A DNA stretch of 64,000 nt from Lentimicrobium sp. (GCA_024709105.1 JANJXJ010000047.1:1-64000); one strand, 5' to 3'. Counted from the first letter of the stretch, positions 52,403-62,343 are shown. The notes: generated from the sequence alone by a model not told the origin. Numbers and translations: made by a program.

Positions 52403-52906
52403 ATGAGAAGTTACTCCATTTTTGTGCTTTTTCTTTCATTTTTAGGCATTTTGACTGCCTGTAAGAGCAAAGCCCCGGTTGAAAAATCACGTAATCAGGC
52501 TATGGTAAGTAGTCCTCGTGTGATTATTTACCAAACAAATGACGACTATTTTATGCATGTTCCTGTGGAATTGTCTGAAGATAAGAAATCATTGGTATCG
52601 TATCCGGCTCCGGGTGATGTATTTTATAAAGGAGATCTGGCCTATCCTGTTAGGCTTGAAGGTAATTTTTTACTCGACCGCCGTGGAATAGGACCACAGA
52701 CAGCATTTTTAAAATGGACCTACTACGAATACAGCCGGCTAGCAAAAACTCCGTCACAGGAAGAAATATTTAAAATGATGCTGGATAAGAATCCCATAAA
52801 AGTTATGTACGATTGTGGAAGACAATCTTCATTTAAGGATTTGGAACAAGAACTGAATGCCAAAATTCTGGCCGGTGATTTCTCAGGATTTAAACAACTG
52901 AAATAG
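52403..52906 (+). CDS. Small hypothetical lipoprotein
   Basis: A 167-residue lipoprotein with the lipobox ILTACKSK (Cys about residue 20), preceded by a hydrophobic signal (SIFVLFLSFLGIL). The mature protein has mixed strands and helices (MHVPVELSEDKKSLVSYPAP, RRGIGPQTAFLKWTYYEYS) with no family I recognise. The start ATG at 52403 sets the signal peptide at the N-terminus; a longer frame to 52310 has no signal. Periplasmic, membrane-anchored, function unknown. Confidence 0.75.
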   Translation: MRSYSIFVLFLSFLGILTACKSKAPVEKSRNQAMVSSPRVIIYQTNDDYFMHVPVELSEDKKSLVSYPAPGDVFYKGDLAYPVRLEGNFLLDRRGIGPQTAFLKWTYYEYSRLAKTPSQEEIFKMMLDKNPIKVMYDCGRQSSFKDLEQELNAKILAGDFSGFKQLK

Positions 52907-52993
52907 AGCTACATACCCATTCTTCTGCATTAAAATATCATTAAAAAGAAGCATATGTTGAATTGATTTGCTCATGTAAGGGAAAAATAGTAT

Positions 52994-53001
52994 TATTTTT
53001 G
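52994..53001 (+). promoter_or_regulatory. Promoter -7 element of the FakA-DegV gene
   Basis: TATTTTTG, with a predicted leader of about 135 nt containing a TACCTTAAGGTA palindrome (53061-53072). Confidence 0.55.
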
Positions 53002-53144
53002 CGCTGCAAACCAGGGACACTACAAACTACTTTTAACTACTTTGTTGATTTTCAACTTGATACCTTAAGGTACCAAACAATTACCAGTGTGGTTTGTTTT
53101 GAATATGCCAAAGCGGCAAATAGTAATTATTAATCTTACACACC

Positions 53145-54956
53145 TTGACCAAATCTGTAAAATCAATCACCGAGCTCGATGGTAAAACGCTATATTATAG
53201 TTTTTTAGCCGGGGCCCAGAAGATTTTCGAAAATCAGGTACTCATCAACAAAATCAATGTATTTCCGGTGGCAGATGCCGATACCGGAACTAATCTGGCT
53301 TCAACCATGAGGTCAATAGTTGAGAGTCCGATACCTACTTCCGATTTAAGAGTAACAGCCGCAGCTCTTGCCGACGCTGCATTGACCGGAGCAAGAGGCA
53401 ATTCCGGGATTATTTTTGCACAATTTATTTATGGTTTCAGTACTGAAATTCAGAAACATGAAACCGTAAGTGTGGAAACTTTTGCTGAAATTCTGCGTAA
53501 AGCAGTTAATTATGCTTATGAAGCCATTGCCAATCCTGTGGAAGGTACAATGATAACTGTGATCAGAGAATGGGCAGAGTTTATTTACATTCTGAAAGAT
53601 TCAATTCAGGATTTTATTGAATTACTGGCAAAAGCATACCAAAAAGCACTTGAATCTCTTCAGGCTACCACAGGAACACTTGCTGTACTGGCAAAATCAA
53701 ATGTTGTTGATGCCGGTGCCAAAGGTTTTGTGGTATTTCTTCAGGGTATGGTTGAGTTTGTCAAGGCGGGCGAACTCCGTAAATTGCTTTCAGGGAGGGA
53801 AACCGTAGTTATAGCAGACTCAGAAGTGGTTTCGCACGATGTAATTACCTTCAGGTATTGCACCGAAGCCATGCTTTTGCTTGACGAAAAGAAAAAAGTT
53901 GACCTTCAGCAGATTCGCAAATCAATTGCTCATATGGGTGATTCCATGGTTGTTGCCGGATCTGCGAAAAAAATGAGAGTTCACATTCACAGCGATCATC
54001 CTGCCAAAGTGATGAAAGTGCTGTCAAAATACGGCAATATATCGTTCCAGAAAGTTGACGATATGGTTATGCAACAGGAAATTACCAGCAATGCTAAATT
54101 TCCGGTTGCCATTGTTACTGACTCTACATGTGACCTCCCTCAGGAACTGATAGAAAAATATCAGATTCATGTTGTGCCTCTCAGTGTACATTTCGGAGAA
54201 ACCTACTTTCTTGACCGGCTTACCATTCAGCCTGCTCAATTCTATTCGATGATTGACAAATCATCAGTTTACCCTTCCACAGCTCAGCCTGCCTATAAGG
54301 ACTTCTTTAACCGGTATTCATATCTTGCCAGTCATTACGAAAGCATAATTGGTATTCACATCAGTGCAGGATTAAGTGGTACCTGGAGCAATAGTTCCAA
54401 AGCTTCTCATGCCGTTGCCGAGCACAGTGGAAAAAGGATAAATGTTTTGAATTCCAAGAGGTTGTCAAGTGGTCTGGGGCTGTTGGTTTACCGCGCTGTA
54501 AAAGAACTTGAGAATGGTGCTTCTCACGATTATGTGGTAGGCAACATGGAGAAATGGTCACAAAATACCAAAATGCTGGTTTCTGCAAAAACTATAAAAT
54601 ATATGGTGAAGAGCGGAAGAGTCAGCCATACCAAAGGTTTGATAGGTTCGCTACTGAATTTAAAACCAGTAGTTACCGTAAACAATGAAGGTAAAACTGA
54701 AGCATTTGGCAAACCATTTACCGAGAAGGGCAGCATGGAGTTAATTATCAATAAGATAAAAAGCATGGCTGCTGAGAAAAAAATCTGGGGTTATTCCATC
54801 TCTCATGCCCGTAACCTTTCTGTTGCCAATTGGTATGCAGACCAGATGCGCGAGATTAGCGGCCTGGATCCGGTTTTCATCAATGATGCTTCTCCTGTGC
54901 TTGGAGTAAACGTTGGACCTGGTGTTGTGGCACTTTCTGTAATGTTTGAAGATTAA
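53145..54956 (+). CDS. FakA-like kinase fused to a DegV (FakB-like) domain
   Basis: A 603-residue fusion. The N-terminal half (about 1-300) is a DhaL/FakA-type domain with the metal-nucleotide motif NVFPVADADTGTN and GARGNSGI, then a middle domain ending VHIHSDHPAKV. The C-terminal half (about 315-603) is DegV: AIVTDSTCDLPQEL, IHVVPLSVHFG, STAQPAYKDF and HISAGLSGTW. In Gram-positives FakA phosphorylates fatty acids bound to FakB (DegV); fusing both suggests acyl-phosphate formation in one chain, inferred for this organism. The start is a TTG at 53145: no ATG occurs before about residue 56, within the domain. Confidence 0.88.
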   Translation: MTKSVKSITELDGKTLYYSFLAGAQKIFENQVLINKINVFPVADADTGTNLASTMRSIVESPIPTSDLRVTAAALADAALTGARGNSGIIFAQFIYGFSTEIQKHETVSVETFAEILRKAVNYAYEAIANPVEGTMITVIREWAEFIYILKDSIQDFIELLAKAYQKALESLQATTGTLAVLAKSNVVDAGAKGFVVFLQGMVEFVKAGELRKLLSGRETVVIADSEVVSHDVITFRYCTEAMLLLDEKKKVDLQQIRKSIAHMGDSMVVAGSAKKMRVHIHSDHPAKVMKVLSKYGNISFQKVDDMVMQQEITSNAKFPVAIVTDSTCDLPQELIEKYQIHVVPLSVHFGETYFLDRLTIQPAQFYSMIDKSSVYPSTAQPAYKDFFNRYSYLASHYESIIGIHISAGLSGTWSNSSKASHAVAEHSGKRINVLNSKRLSSGLGLLVYRAVKELENGASHDYVVGNMEKWSQNTKMLVSAKTIKYMVKSGRVSHTKGLIGSLLNLKPVVTVNNEGKTEAFGKPFTEKGSMELIINKIKSMAAEKKIWGYSISHARNLSVANWYADQMREISGLDPVFINDASPVLGVNVGPGVVALSVMFED

Positions 54957-54979
54957 ATCCTCCCGTAACAAAATCTATT

Positions 54980-55010
54980 AGCCGGAAAGTCATTGATTTT
55001 CCGGCTTTTT
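54980..55010 (+). terminator. Terminator of the FakA-DegV gene
   Basis: AGCCGGAAA/TTTCCGGCT stem followed by TTTTTTTT. Confidence 0.9.
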
Positions 55011-55057
55011 TTTAAGTAAAAATCTGTTGTTAATTGTTTATTCAATAAAAAATAAAA

Positions 55058-55822
55058 ATGTTTGGATATCTTGTTGAATCAGCATTACTGATTTTTGTTT
55101 TAATGACATTGGTTTTCTTAATTGCTCTGAAGCTTAAGGATAATTCAATTGTCGATATTTTTTGGGGACTTGGCTTTATTGCATTGGTGATTTTTTCGTT
55201 ATTGAACTCAGAATCAATAGACACTACAAAAATTTTAACCTCAATACTTGTAATTATCTGGGGGCTCCGGCTTTCCGGGCATATCTTTCTTCGAAACCGG
55301 GGCAAAGGCGAAGACTTCAGATATGCAAACTGGAGGCGAACCTGGAAGTATTTTATCTTAAGAAGTTATTTTCAGGTATTTATGCTTCAGGGCTTTTTCA
55401 TGTTGATTATTGCCTGGCCTGTTTTACATATCTTAAACAACCCTCAGATTAATGACATTGGAGTAGTTTATATGTCAGGATTCATAATTTTTCTCACCGG
55501 ATTTACATTTGAATCAGTTGGTGATTATCAGTTGGGCCGGTTCAAAAAAGCTGAAGAAAACAGAGGAAAAATAATTACTACTGGCCTGTGGAAATATACC
55601 CGTCATCCCAATTATTTTGGTGAAGCATTCCTTTGGTGGGGTTTTTGGTTAATGGCGGTTCCTGTGATGGATGGTATATTCACCATAATTAGTCCATTGG
55701 TTATCACCTGGTTACTACGATATATTTCGGGTGTACCCATGCTTGAAAAAAAATATGAAGGCCGGGAAGACTGGGAAGAATACAAACGAAAAACTCCTGT
55801 TTTCGTGCCATTTATAAAATAA
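55058..55822 (+). CDS. DUF1295 membrane protein (steroid 5-alpha-reductase-like)
   Basis: A 254-residue integral membrane protein with about six to seven helices. The C-terminal signature GLWKYTRHPNYFGEAFLWWGFWL and LEKKYEGREDWEEYKRKTPVFVPF matches the DUF1295/ERG4-ERG24/isoprenylcysteine methyltransferase group, whose Arg-His-Pro-Asn-Tyr segment binds NADPH or SAM. The substrate may be a polyprenyl or sterol-like lipid. Spacing from the preceding gene (101 nt with a terminator) indicates separate transcription. Confidence 0.88.
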   Translation: MFGYLVESALLIFVLMTLVFLIALKLKDNSIVDIFWGLGFIALVIFSLLNSESIDTTKILTSILVIIWGLRLSGHIFLRNRGKGEDFRYANWRRTWKYFILRSYFQVFMLQGFFMLIIAWPVLHILNNPQINDIGVVYMSGFIIFLTGFTFESVGDYQLGRFKKAEENRGKIITTGLWKYTRHPNYFGEAFLWWGFWLMAVPVMDGIFTIISPLVITWLLRYISGVPMLEKKYEGREDWEEYKRKTPVFVPFIK

Positions 55823-56025
55823 TGAACGCCAGTCTCTAGTATAGGAAAGAGTTCTTTTCATGATTCCGGTGCACTATTGATTTCGCTTGTCTGTTTTCAA
55901 GAATTGTTAAAATTGAATCAATTAAATAAGCTGTGAATGCTATGCATATTTAGTGCTTTTTATACCTTCGCAGCAAAATTCAGTATTGTCTTTTATTGTT
56001 GTACCAAATAAATTGCCCTAATCAC

Positions 56026-58083
56026 ATGATAAACCAGCAACTTATCAATCCACGCAGTATTGTGGTAATCGGAGGTTCAAATGACATTACCAAGCCCGGA
56101 GGAAAAGTTCTAAAAAATCTGATAGATAACAACTATTCAGGTAAACTTTATGTAACTAATCCTAAGGAGACTGAAATACAAGGAATTAAGTGTTATCAAA
56201 ACCCTGAAGAACTACCTGAATGTGATCTTGCTATACTTGCAATTGCAGCGCGGTTTTGTCCTGATACAGTTGAATTATTGGCCAAAACAAAAAATACCAG
56301 GGCATTTATCATCCTATCAGCTGGTTTTCATGAAGAAAGTGAAGCGGGTGCAAAACTTGAACAACAAATTGTTGAAACCATCAACAGTGTAAATGGCTGT
56401 TTGATAGGCCCCAACTGCATAGGTGTTATGAATCCTAACCATGCATCGGTATTCACCACTCCTATCCCTAAACTGGATCCCAAAGGAGTTGACTTTATTT
56501 CAGGATCGGGAGCAACTGCGGTTTTTATTATGGAATCTGCTATGCCTAATGGTTTGTCATTTTCGAGTGTATATTCTGTTGGCAACAGTGCACAAATGGG
56601 TGTTGAAGAAGTACTTAAGTACCTTGATGAGAATTTTGATCCCGAAAACAGCTCCAGAGTAAAGCTGCTGTATATTGAAAGTATTAACAAGCCTGACTTG
56701 TTGCTTAAACATGCCAGTTCACTGATAAAAAAGGGATGTCGCATTGCAGCGATAAAATCTGGCAGTTCAACAGCCGGAAGCAGAGCAGCTTCATCGCACA
56801 CCGGGGCATTGGCCAGCAGCGACTCGGCTGTAGATGCACTGTTCAGAAAGGCTGGAATAGTAAGGTGCTATGGCCGTGAAGAATTGGCTACTGTGGCTGC
56901 AATCTTTATGCATAAACCATTAACAGGCAAGAATATTGCAATCATTACCCATGCCGGCGGTCCTGCTGTTATGCTCACCGATGCTTTGTCAAACAACGGA
57001 CTTGAAGTACCACATATCGAGAGCCCTGAGTTGCTTGCGAAGTTATTACCCGGATCATCCGTTGCAAATCCGATAGATTTTCTGGCAACCGGAACTGCTG
57101 CAAACCTGGGGGATATAATAGATTATTGCGACAATACTTTTGATCAGGTTGACGCAATGGCAGTAATTTTTGGAAGTCCCGGACTTACAGAGGTTTACGA
57201 CGTTTATAAATTGCTTGATGAAAAAATGAGTACCTGCCGGAAACCAATTTTCCCAATTCTCCCTTCTGTAATAAATGTGAAGAATGAGATTGATTATTTC
57301 CTTTCGATGGGAAGAATAAACTTCCCTGATGAGGTAGTTTTTGGCAATGCCTTAGCCAAAGTATACAATACCCCGGCTCCGGCCAACGAAGCTCAATTGC
57401 CTGATGTTGATATTAATACAATCAGAAAAACAATAGAAAGTGAACCAGATGGATATCTTTCTCCTGAAAAGGTGCAGGAACTTCTGGATGCCGCTGGTAT
57501 TCCGAGGGCTGGCGAAGCTGTAGTTACTCATGCAGATGAAGCCAGGGCTGCAGCTGAAAAATTAGGCTATCCGGTTGTTATGAAAGTAGTTGGACCGGTT
57601 CACAAATCAGATGTCGGAGGCGTTGTCCTTAATGTAAATGACCCGGAAACTGTCGAGCTGGAATTTGAAAGGATGATTAAAATCAAGGATACAACCGCCA
57701 TTTTGCTTCAGCCCATGCTTAGTGGAACTCAAATCTTTGCAGGAGCTAAATCTGAGCCTAAATTTGGTCATATGATTTTGTGCGGGTTAGGTGGAATTTT
57801 CATTGAAGTGCTGAAGGATGTACAATCAGCATTATCACCAGTTTCTGTGGAAGAAGCAGGCGAAATGATACGGAATCTGAAATCATACAAAATCATACAG
57901 GGTGTCAGAGGACAGGAAGGTGTGAATGAAGTTGCTTTTGCTGATGCTATCTCCAGGTTATCAGCATTATGCAAAGCGGCTCCTGAAATTGCAGAAATGG
58001 ACATCAATCCATTACTGGGCAACTCAAAGGGTGTGGTAGCAGTTGATGCAAGAATAAGAATTGAAAAACAAGCTGCTGACTGA
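56026..58083 (+). CDS. ADP-forming acyl-CoA synthetase (acetate-CoA ligase type), fused alpha-beta
   Basis: A 685-residue enzyme that makes ATP from ADP with acyl-CoA cleavage (or the reverse). The alpha half has a CoA-binding Rossmann domain (SIVVIGGSNDITKPGGKVL), the ligase-CoA flavodoxin-like domains and the phosphohistidine in SSHTGALASSDSA (His about residue 258). The beta half is an ATP-grasp domain (VVMKVVGPVHKSDVGGVVLN, with catalytic-type MDINPLLG). The start is ATG 56026, where the family sequence begins; an upstream TTG is available. The preferred acyl group cannot be set from sequence. A TACCTTCG near-consensus element lies about 60 nt upstream. Confidence 0.92.
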   Translation: MINQQLINPRSIVVIGGSNDITKPGGKVLKNLIDNNYSGKLYVTNPKETEIQGIKCYQNPEELPECDLAILAIAARFCPDTVELLAKTKNTRAFIILSAGFHEESEAGAKLEQQIVETINSVNGCLIGPNCIGVMNPNHASVFTTPIPKLDPKGVDFISGSGATAVFIMESAMPNGLSFSSVYSVGNSAQMGVEEVLKYLDENFDPENSSRVKLLYIESINKPDLLLKHASSLIKKGCRIAAIKSGSSTAGSRAASSHTGALASSDSAVDALFRKAGIVRCYGREELATVAAIFMHKPLTGKNIAIITHAGGPAVMLTDALSNNGLEVPHIESPELLAKLLPGSSVANPIDFLATGTAANLGDIIDYCDNTFDQVDAMAVIFGSPGLTEVYDVYKLLDEKMSTCRKPIFPILPSVINVKNEIDYFLSMGRINFPDEVVFGNALAKVYNTPAPANEAQLPDVDINTIRKTIESEPDGYLSPEKVQELLDAAGIPRAGEAVVTHADEARAAAEKLGYPVVMKVVGPVHKSDVGGVVLNVNDPETVELEFERMIKIKDTTAILLQPMLSGTQIFAGAKSEPKFGHMILCGLGGIFIEVLKDVQSALSPVSVEEAGEMIRNLKSYKIIQGVRGQEGVNEVAFADAISRLSALCKAAPEIAEMDINPLLGNSKGVVAVDARIRIEKQAAD

Positions 58084-58107
58084 CATCAGATAAAGTATTA
58101 ACTTTGG

Positions 58108-58136
58108 AAAGCCGGCTACAGTTGTACCGGCTTTTT
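58108..58136 (+). terminator. Terminator of the acyl-CoA synthetase gene
   Basis: AAAGCCGG/CCGGCTTT stem, inner TAC/GTA pairs, then TTTTT. Confidence 0.85.
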
Positions 58137-58159
58137 AATTGAACTTTAGCTGAATAAAT

Positions 58160-58876
58160 ATGAGAAACTTCAGAATTCAAAGGATAATCATTTTAGTATT
58201 TTCTCTCCTTTTCTTATTTTCCTGCACTCCAAAACTTTGGTATGCTGGTAGCCCGGAGGTGACAAAATGGGAAATTGAGGTTGCGGCCCTTGAACAATTG
58301 CATGTTTCGGAAATTGAACAAGCAGTTTTAATGACAGGAAGTTCAAGTATACGGTTATGGGACAGTATTTCGCGCGATATGCTGCCATATCAGGTTATAT
58401 CAAGGGCTTACGGAGGTTCCAGGCTAGGTGATTTCAGGCATTATGTGCACCGGATTGTAACTCCAAACAAAGCAGGTGCCATTGTTATTTTTCTTGCCAA
58501 TGATATAACCGGAGATTACCGTGATATTTCTCCACGAACAGTACTTAAATACTTTAAATCAACCATCAGAAGCATCAGAGAAGTTCATCAAGCTACGCCC
58601 ATTTTCTGGATAGAGGTCACTCCTACCCCTGCCCGCTGGCATGTGTGGCCAGAAATAAGCCGGGCAAGCGAATTGATTGAAGACTATTGCAACAGTACCG
58701 AAAATCTTTATTTCATTAAAACCCGTGAATATTTCCTCAACGGGAATAAAGAACCTGATATAAGGCTCTTTGCAGATGATAAATTACATCTGAACGAAGA
58801 AGGTTACAGAATCTGGAGCAGATGCATTAAACAGGACCTGGATAAGCATACAGGTTATTTAAGAATAATGCAATAG
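58160..58876 (+). CDS. SGNH/GDSL-like hydrolase lipoprotein
   Basis: A 238-residue lipoprotein (lipobox LLFLFSCTPK, Cys about residue 22) with an SGNH hydrolase fold: the serine block GSSSIRLWDS, Gly in YGGSRLGDF, the Asn block FLANDITGD and the Asp-His pair DDKLHLNEEGYRIW. Such enzymes deacylate or deacetylate lipids, sugars or murein. The substrate is not predictable. Membrane-anchored in the periplasm or on the outer membrane. It ends 12 nt before the stop of the convergent C69 dipeptidase gene. Confidence 0.88.
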   Translation: MRNFRIQRIIILVFSLLFLFSCTPKLWYAGSPEVTKWEIEVAALEQLHVSEIEQAVLMTGSSSIRLWDSISRDMLPYQVISRAYGGSRLGDFRHYVHRIVTPNKAGAIVIFLANDITGDYRDISPRTVLKYFKSTIRSIREVHQATPIFWIEVTPTPARWHVWPEISRASELIEDYCNSTENLYFIKTREYFLNGNKEPDIRLFADDKLHLNEEGYRIWSRCIKQDLDKHTGYLRIMQ

Positions 58877-58888
58877 ACTGCAATGCAG

Positions 58889-60622
58889 CTATTTCTCTTC
58901 AGGAACCCTGAGTCTGTCGCCGGTTTGTTCGATCACTTTCTGTTTCCAGGCATCGGGATAACCGGGGAACGATGGGGATTGCGGGTAGCCCCATGGATTT
59001 CTGAGAAATTCACCATCTTTTTCCTTCTTTACATTGCCATCAAGATATTTTACCAATAGAAACTCACCCAATTTTCGCCATTGATTTACAGTAGATTCAG
59101 CTGTATTCTTACTGTATTCAGTAAGAAAAAGGCGGGCTTTGCGCGAGTCGTAAGCATAATATTCGAGAGCTTTTTTGTCGGTATTTGAAATTTGTTGAAT
59201 AAACCCTGTCTCAAGCTCGTTTTGCAGTTTTCTTAGATCGGGCATTACCCGGTTATAAAACAGATAAGTAAAATGAGCAACCCTGTTAAAGACCCAAAAA
59301 GCTGCAGTTTCTGAATAGGTGAGAATATCACCGTTTCCTTCGGCAACACAATTGGGCACGCTTTCTATTCCACAATAAAAAGGCATATATACAGTTGATC
59401 CTGCATCATCAACACCGAACCAGAAAATGCCCCCAATGGGATCGGGTAACCAATTGCGCATCTGAGCAATAAATGAGAATCCTGTTTGTTGTGTAGCGGT
59501 AACTCTTTCATTAAAATACTCCTTTCCTTCGTATTTCCAGGTAAGCGGCCTCCAGCGGTAAGGTAATCCGAAAGGCCCCGCTCCTATGTCCTGCGACATA
59601 TCGAGCGCTGTTCCCTGCAGATAATCCCTTTTGAAATTCATTAAATCATGCACACCAAGCTTTCTGTCTGGTTTGATGTATAAAGGCATTCGCTCCGAAG
59701 CAGAATATCCGGCTGCATAATCATAGTATTTGCTCATCTGGTCATTTACCTGATTAAACACAGACCATACCCTTAGTTCGCAAAAACGGGCTGCTCCAAA
59801 GTTGAGTGGAGCATACACGTCGCTAAAACTGAACTCATTGTCTTTTCCTGTGAAATATCCTTTTCTTCTGGCAAAACTGATGACATCATGGGCATAAATA
59901 ACTTCAACATCAGGAAGGTTGATCTGTTTCCAGTTTTTGCTGCTTATTGAACTTTTTCCGTTTTCAGCAGGAAAAGATGTAATTCTGGCATGGTTTGCGT
60001 GAGCTGAAATGTAACCATCAGGTATACGAATGGCTACCCAAACAGCACCTTTGTCAGCATTGACCAATTGTCCGGTGGTTTTATCTGTAACCATCCTGTT
60101 ACCTTTGCCAATGATTTCCATAATCCAGACTTCGTTGGGATCGGCAATAGAGAAAGATTCTCCGCTGCTGGCATAGCCATATTTTTCAACCAGATCTGCA
60201 ATTGTTTTTATAGCTTCACGTGCTGTTTTTGAACGCTGAAGGGCAAGAAACATCAGGCTGCCATAATCAACAATACCTGTGGTATCTACCAATTCTGTCC
60301 GGCCATCGAAAGTGGTTTCGCCAATGGCTACCTGAAACTCATTCATAAATCCTATCACCTGATAGGTTTGGCTTACCTGAGGAATTTGTCCCAGGGGTTT
60401 GGCAGTGCCGCGATCATAAAGAGTAACCATACTGCCCTCTGGCCAGTTGGCTGCAGGGCGCCAGTAAAGTTCGCCATATCTGATGTGAGAATCTGCAGCA
60501 TAGGAAATCATGGTACTACCATCAACTGAGGCTCCTTTGGTTACCAGATAGTTGGTGCAGGCTAACGCAGAAAATGCTGTAAGCAATAAAGATGCGGTGG
60601 TTAAGACAAACTTTTGTTTCAT
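58889..60622 (-). CDS. Exported C69-family dipeptidase
   Basis: A 577-residue Ntn-type cysteine peptidase of family C69 (PepD-like). The nucleophile is Cys22 in SALACTNYLVTKGAS, exposed after cleavage of the signal peptide (MKQKFVLTTASLLLTAFSA). Landmarks include GSTMISYAADSH, DYGSLMFLALQRSKTAREA, VWIMEIIGKG and the C-terminal NPWGYPQSPSFPGYP. It is expected to cut dipeptides or N-terminal residues in the periplasm. It is long compared with PepD, as is usual for the exported forms of Bacteroidota. The 200 bases upstream are AT-rich and non-coding. Confidence 0.9.
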   Translation of the reverse strand: MKQKFVLTTASLLLTAFSALACTNYLVTKGASVDGSTMISYAADSHIRYGELYWRPAANWPEGSMVTLYDRGTAKPLGQIPQVSQTYQVIGFMNEFQVAIGETTFDGRTELVDTTGIVDYGSLMFLALQRSKTAREAIKTIADLVEKYGYASSGESFSIADPNEVWIMEIIGKGNRMVTDKTTGQLVNADKGAVWVAIRIPDGYISAHANHARITSFPAENGKSSISSKNWKQINLPDVEVIYAHDVISFARRKGYFTGKDNEFSFSDVYAPLNFGAARFCELRVWSVFNQVNDQMSKYYDYAAGYSASERMPLYIKPDRKLGVHDLMNFKRDYLQGTALDMSQDIGAGPFGLPYRWRPLTWKYEGKEYFNERVTATQQTGFSFIAQMRNWLPDPIGGIFWFGVDDAGSTVYMPFYCGIESVPNCVAEGNGDILTYSETAAFWVFNRVAHFTYLFYNRVMPDLRKLQNELETGFIQQISNTDKKALEYYAYDSRKARLFLTEYSKNTAESTVNQWRKLGEFLLVKYLDGNVKKEKDGEFLRNPWGYPQSPSFPGYPDAWKQKVIEQTGDRLRVPEEK

Positions 60623-60796
60623 TCTGATTGGTTTTTAAATTGAAAACCCGACTTGATTTTTGTATCATTTGAGTCAAAAAAAGTCAGTATTCTGATATTT
60701 TTTTGTGTGATTTGGTAAACTTAAAGTCAAGGATTGACTGTCAGGTTGTGTAACATTGCCAATAACCTTTAATTGAAGTGGTTATTCAGATAAACA

Positions 60797-60819
60797 AATT
60801 ATCTTCTTGTAAGATAATT
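60797..60819 (-). terminator. Weak AT-rich terminator after the small hypothetical gene
   Basis: AATTATCTT/AAGATAATT stem with a 5-nt loop, close to the stop at 60827; few GC pairs, so the strength is uncertain. Confidence 0.5.
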
Positions 60820-60826
60820 ATTTATG

Positions 60827-61138
60827 TTATCTGTATTTTCTGGCTTCCTCTTCAATTAAGGGCATGAGTTCAGGACTTGCATAACATGAAATGTGCAACA
60901 AATCACCTTCCGACGCAGTAACTTGTGTTACGATCAGCATAATAATTTTGCGGCCCTGTTTATCTTCATAAACCTCAAGTTCAGCTTCATCACCCCTGAG
61001 ATTTGCGATCTCGTGATACCTTACCATATCAAAACCCAAAGAAGTTATAAACTCTTGAGACACATTAATATATGCATGTTGCAGCCCTGCAGTTTCTGAA
61101 TCAAACAGAAGCTGTTGCTCCGGAGTTAAGGTTTTCAT
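60827..61138 (-). CDS. Small hypothetical cytoplasmic protein
   Basis: A 103-residue protein beginning MKTLTPEQQLLFDSETAGLQ with alpha/beta structure (TSLGFDMVRYHEIANL, LEVYEDKQGRKIIMLIVTQV). I see no signal peptide, membrane segment, cysteine motif or known domain; function unknown. The ATG at 61138 is preferred over one 14 codons upstream because the upstream peptide (MKDCILATCLTACI) is unlike a soluble N-terminus, though it could be a short signal; uncertain. Confidence 0.65.
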   Translation of the reverse strand: MKTLTPEQQLLFDSETAGLQHAYINVSQEFITSLGFDMVRYHEIANLRGDEAELEVYEDKQGRKIIMLIVTQVTASEGDLLHISCYASPELMPLIEEEARKYR

Positions 61139-61290
61139 AATACAAGCTGTTAAACAAGTTGCTAATATACAATCTTTCAAAGAAATGATTCATGCATAAA
61201 TTTCTTCAGCTCTACTTCTTCGTTTTCAATATTAATTACTTATCATTGCATACATTTTAAACTCAAAGTAACCCTCTTATTTTCAGGTAT

Positions 61291-62334
61291 ATGATAATTA
61301 GTGATGAGGCCACACTCAACAGGTTGGTCATACATAAAACTGGCAACAAAAGCCGCGAAGAAGGTGTAAAGTTTTCAAAATCAACCATTCAGGTGAGTGA
61401 AGCTATAAAAGACCTGCTGCTGAGGTATTTTCTGGCTCCTTTTAAAAACAACGAGTATTTTAACCTTTATCATGATGCTGACCTTGATCTTAACGAAGTG
61501 TATCACTTTGCTTCTGCTATGTTTGATGATACAGGTAGTTTTTACCTGAACTCAGTGAATCTTGCGAATCATCTGTATGAACAATCGGTGCACCCAAAGG
61601 TGAAAGCCGGTGAATTTTATGTGGTGCATTTTGCTGGCTTACTACTTGATGGCGAAGAAGTTGATGCCATCGGACTTTTTAAGTCTGAATCGAAAGAAAC
61701 ATTCCTGAAAGTATATCCGGATGCTGATAATTTTAAAGTTGACCACGAAGATGGCATAAACATCAACAAGCTGGATAAAGGCTGCCTGATTTTCAATACC
61801 GAACGCGAAAACGGTTATGTTGTTGCCAGTATTGATAATCTGAACAAAGGCAATGATGCTCAGTACTGGACAGATAATTTTCTGAAACTGAGGCAACGGA
61901 ACGATGAGTTTTTTCAAACCAACCAGGCTCTGTCGTTGTGCAAACAATTTGTTACAGAAAAACTGCCTGAAGTATTCGATATTGACAAACCTGGTCAGGC
62001 TGAATTGCTGAACAAGAGCATGAAGTTCTTTAAGGAGAATGATAATTTTGTGATGGAAGAATTTGTTAGTGAAGTGTTTCAGCAGCCCGAAGTAGTTGAA
62101 ACCTTCAATGATTACCGAAGGGATTTTGAAGCAGAACGGGAAGTGAAAATTCAGGATGATTTTGATATTTCGGGACAGGCAGTGAGAAAACAATCGAAGT
62201 TTTACAAAAGTGTAATCAAACTCGACAAAAATTTCCACATCTATGTACATGGAAACCGGGAAAATATAGAGAAAGGTTTTGACGATGCGCGTGGAATGAA
62301 CTTCTACCAGCTCTTTTTTAGAGAAGAAGAATAG
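61291..62334 (+). CDS. 37-kDa nucleoid-associated protein (NdpA/YejK family)
   Basis: A 347-residue protein of the nucleoid-associated NdpA group. The N-terminus MIISDEATLNRLVIHKTGNK, YHDADLDLNEVYHFASAMFD and SIDNLNKGNDAQYWTDNFL, and the length, fit the family. Members bind the bacterial chromosome; biochemical role unclear. The protein is acidic overall, so direct DNA binding is not obvious here. It ends 9 nt from the stop of the convergent DUF5995 gene. Confidence 0.82.
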   Translation: MIISDEATLNRLVIHKTGNKSREEGVKFSKSTIQVSEAIKDLLLRYFLAPFKNNEYFNLYHDADLDLNEVYHFASAMFDDTGSFYLNSVNLANHLYEQSVHPKVKAGEFYVVHFAGLLLDGEEVDAIGLFKSESKETFLKVYPDADNFKVDHEDGININKLDKGCLIFNTERENGYVVASIDNLNKGNDAQYWTDNFLKLRQRNDEFFQTNQALSLCKQFVTEKLPEVFDIDKPGQAELLNKSMKFFKENDNFVMEEFVSEVFQQPEVVETFNDYRRDFEAEREVKIQDDFDISGQAVRKQSKFYKSVIKLDKNFHIYVHGNRENIEKGFDDARGMNFYQLFFREEE

Positions 62335-62343
62335 TTTTCACTG

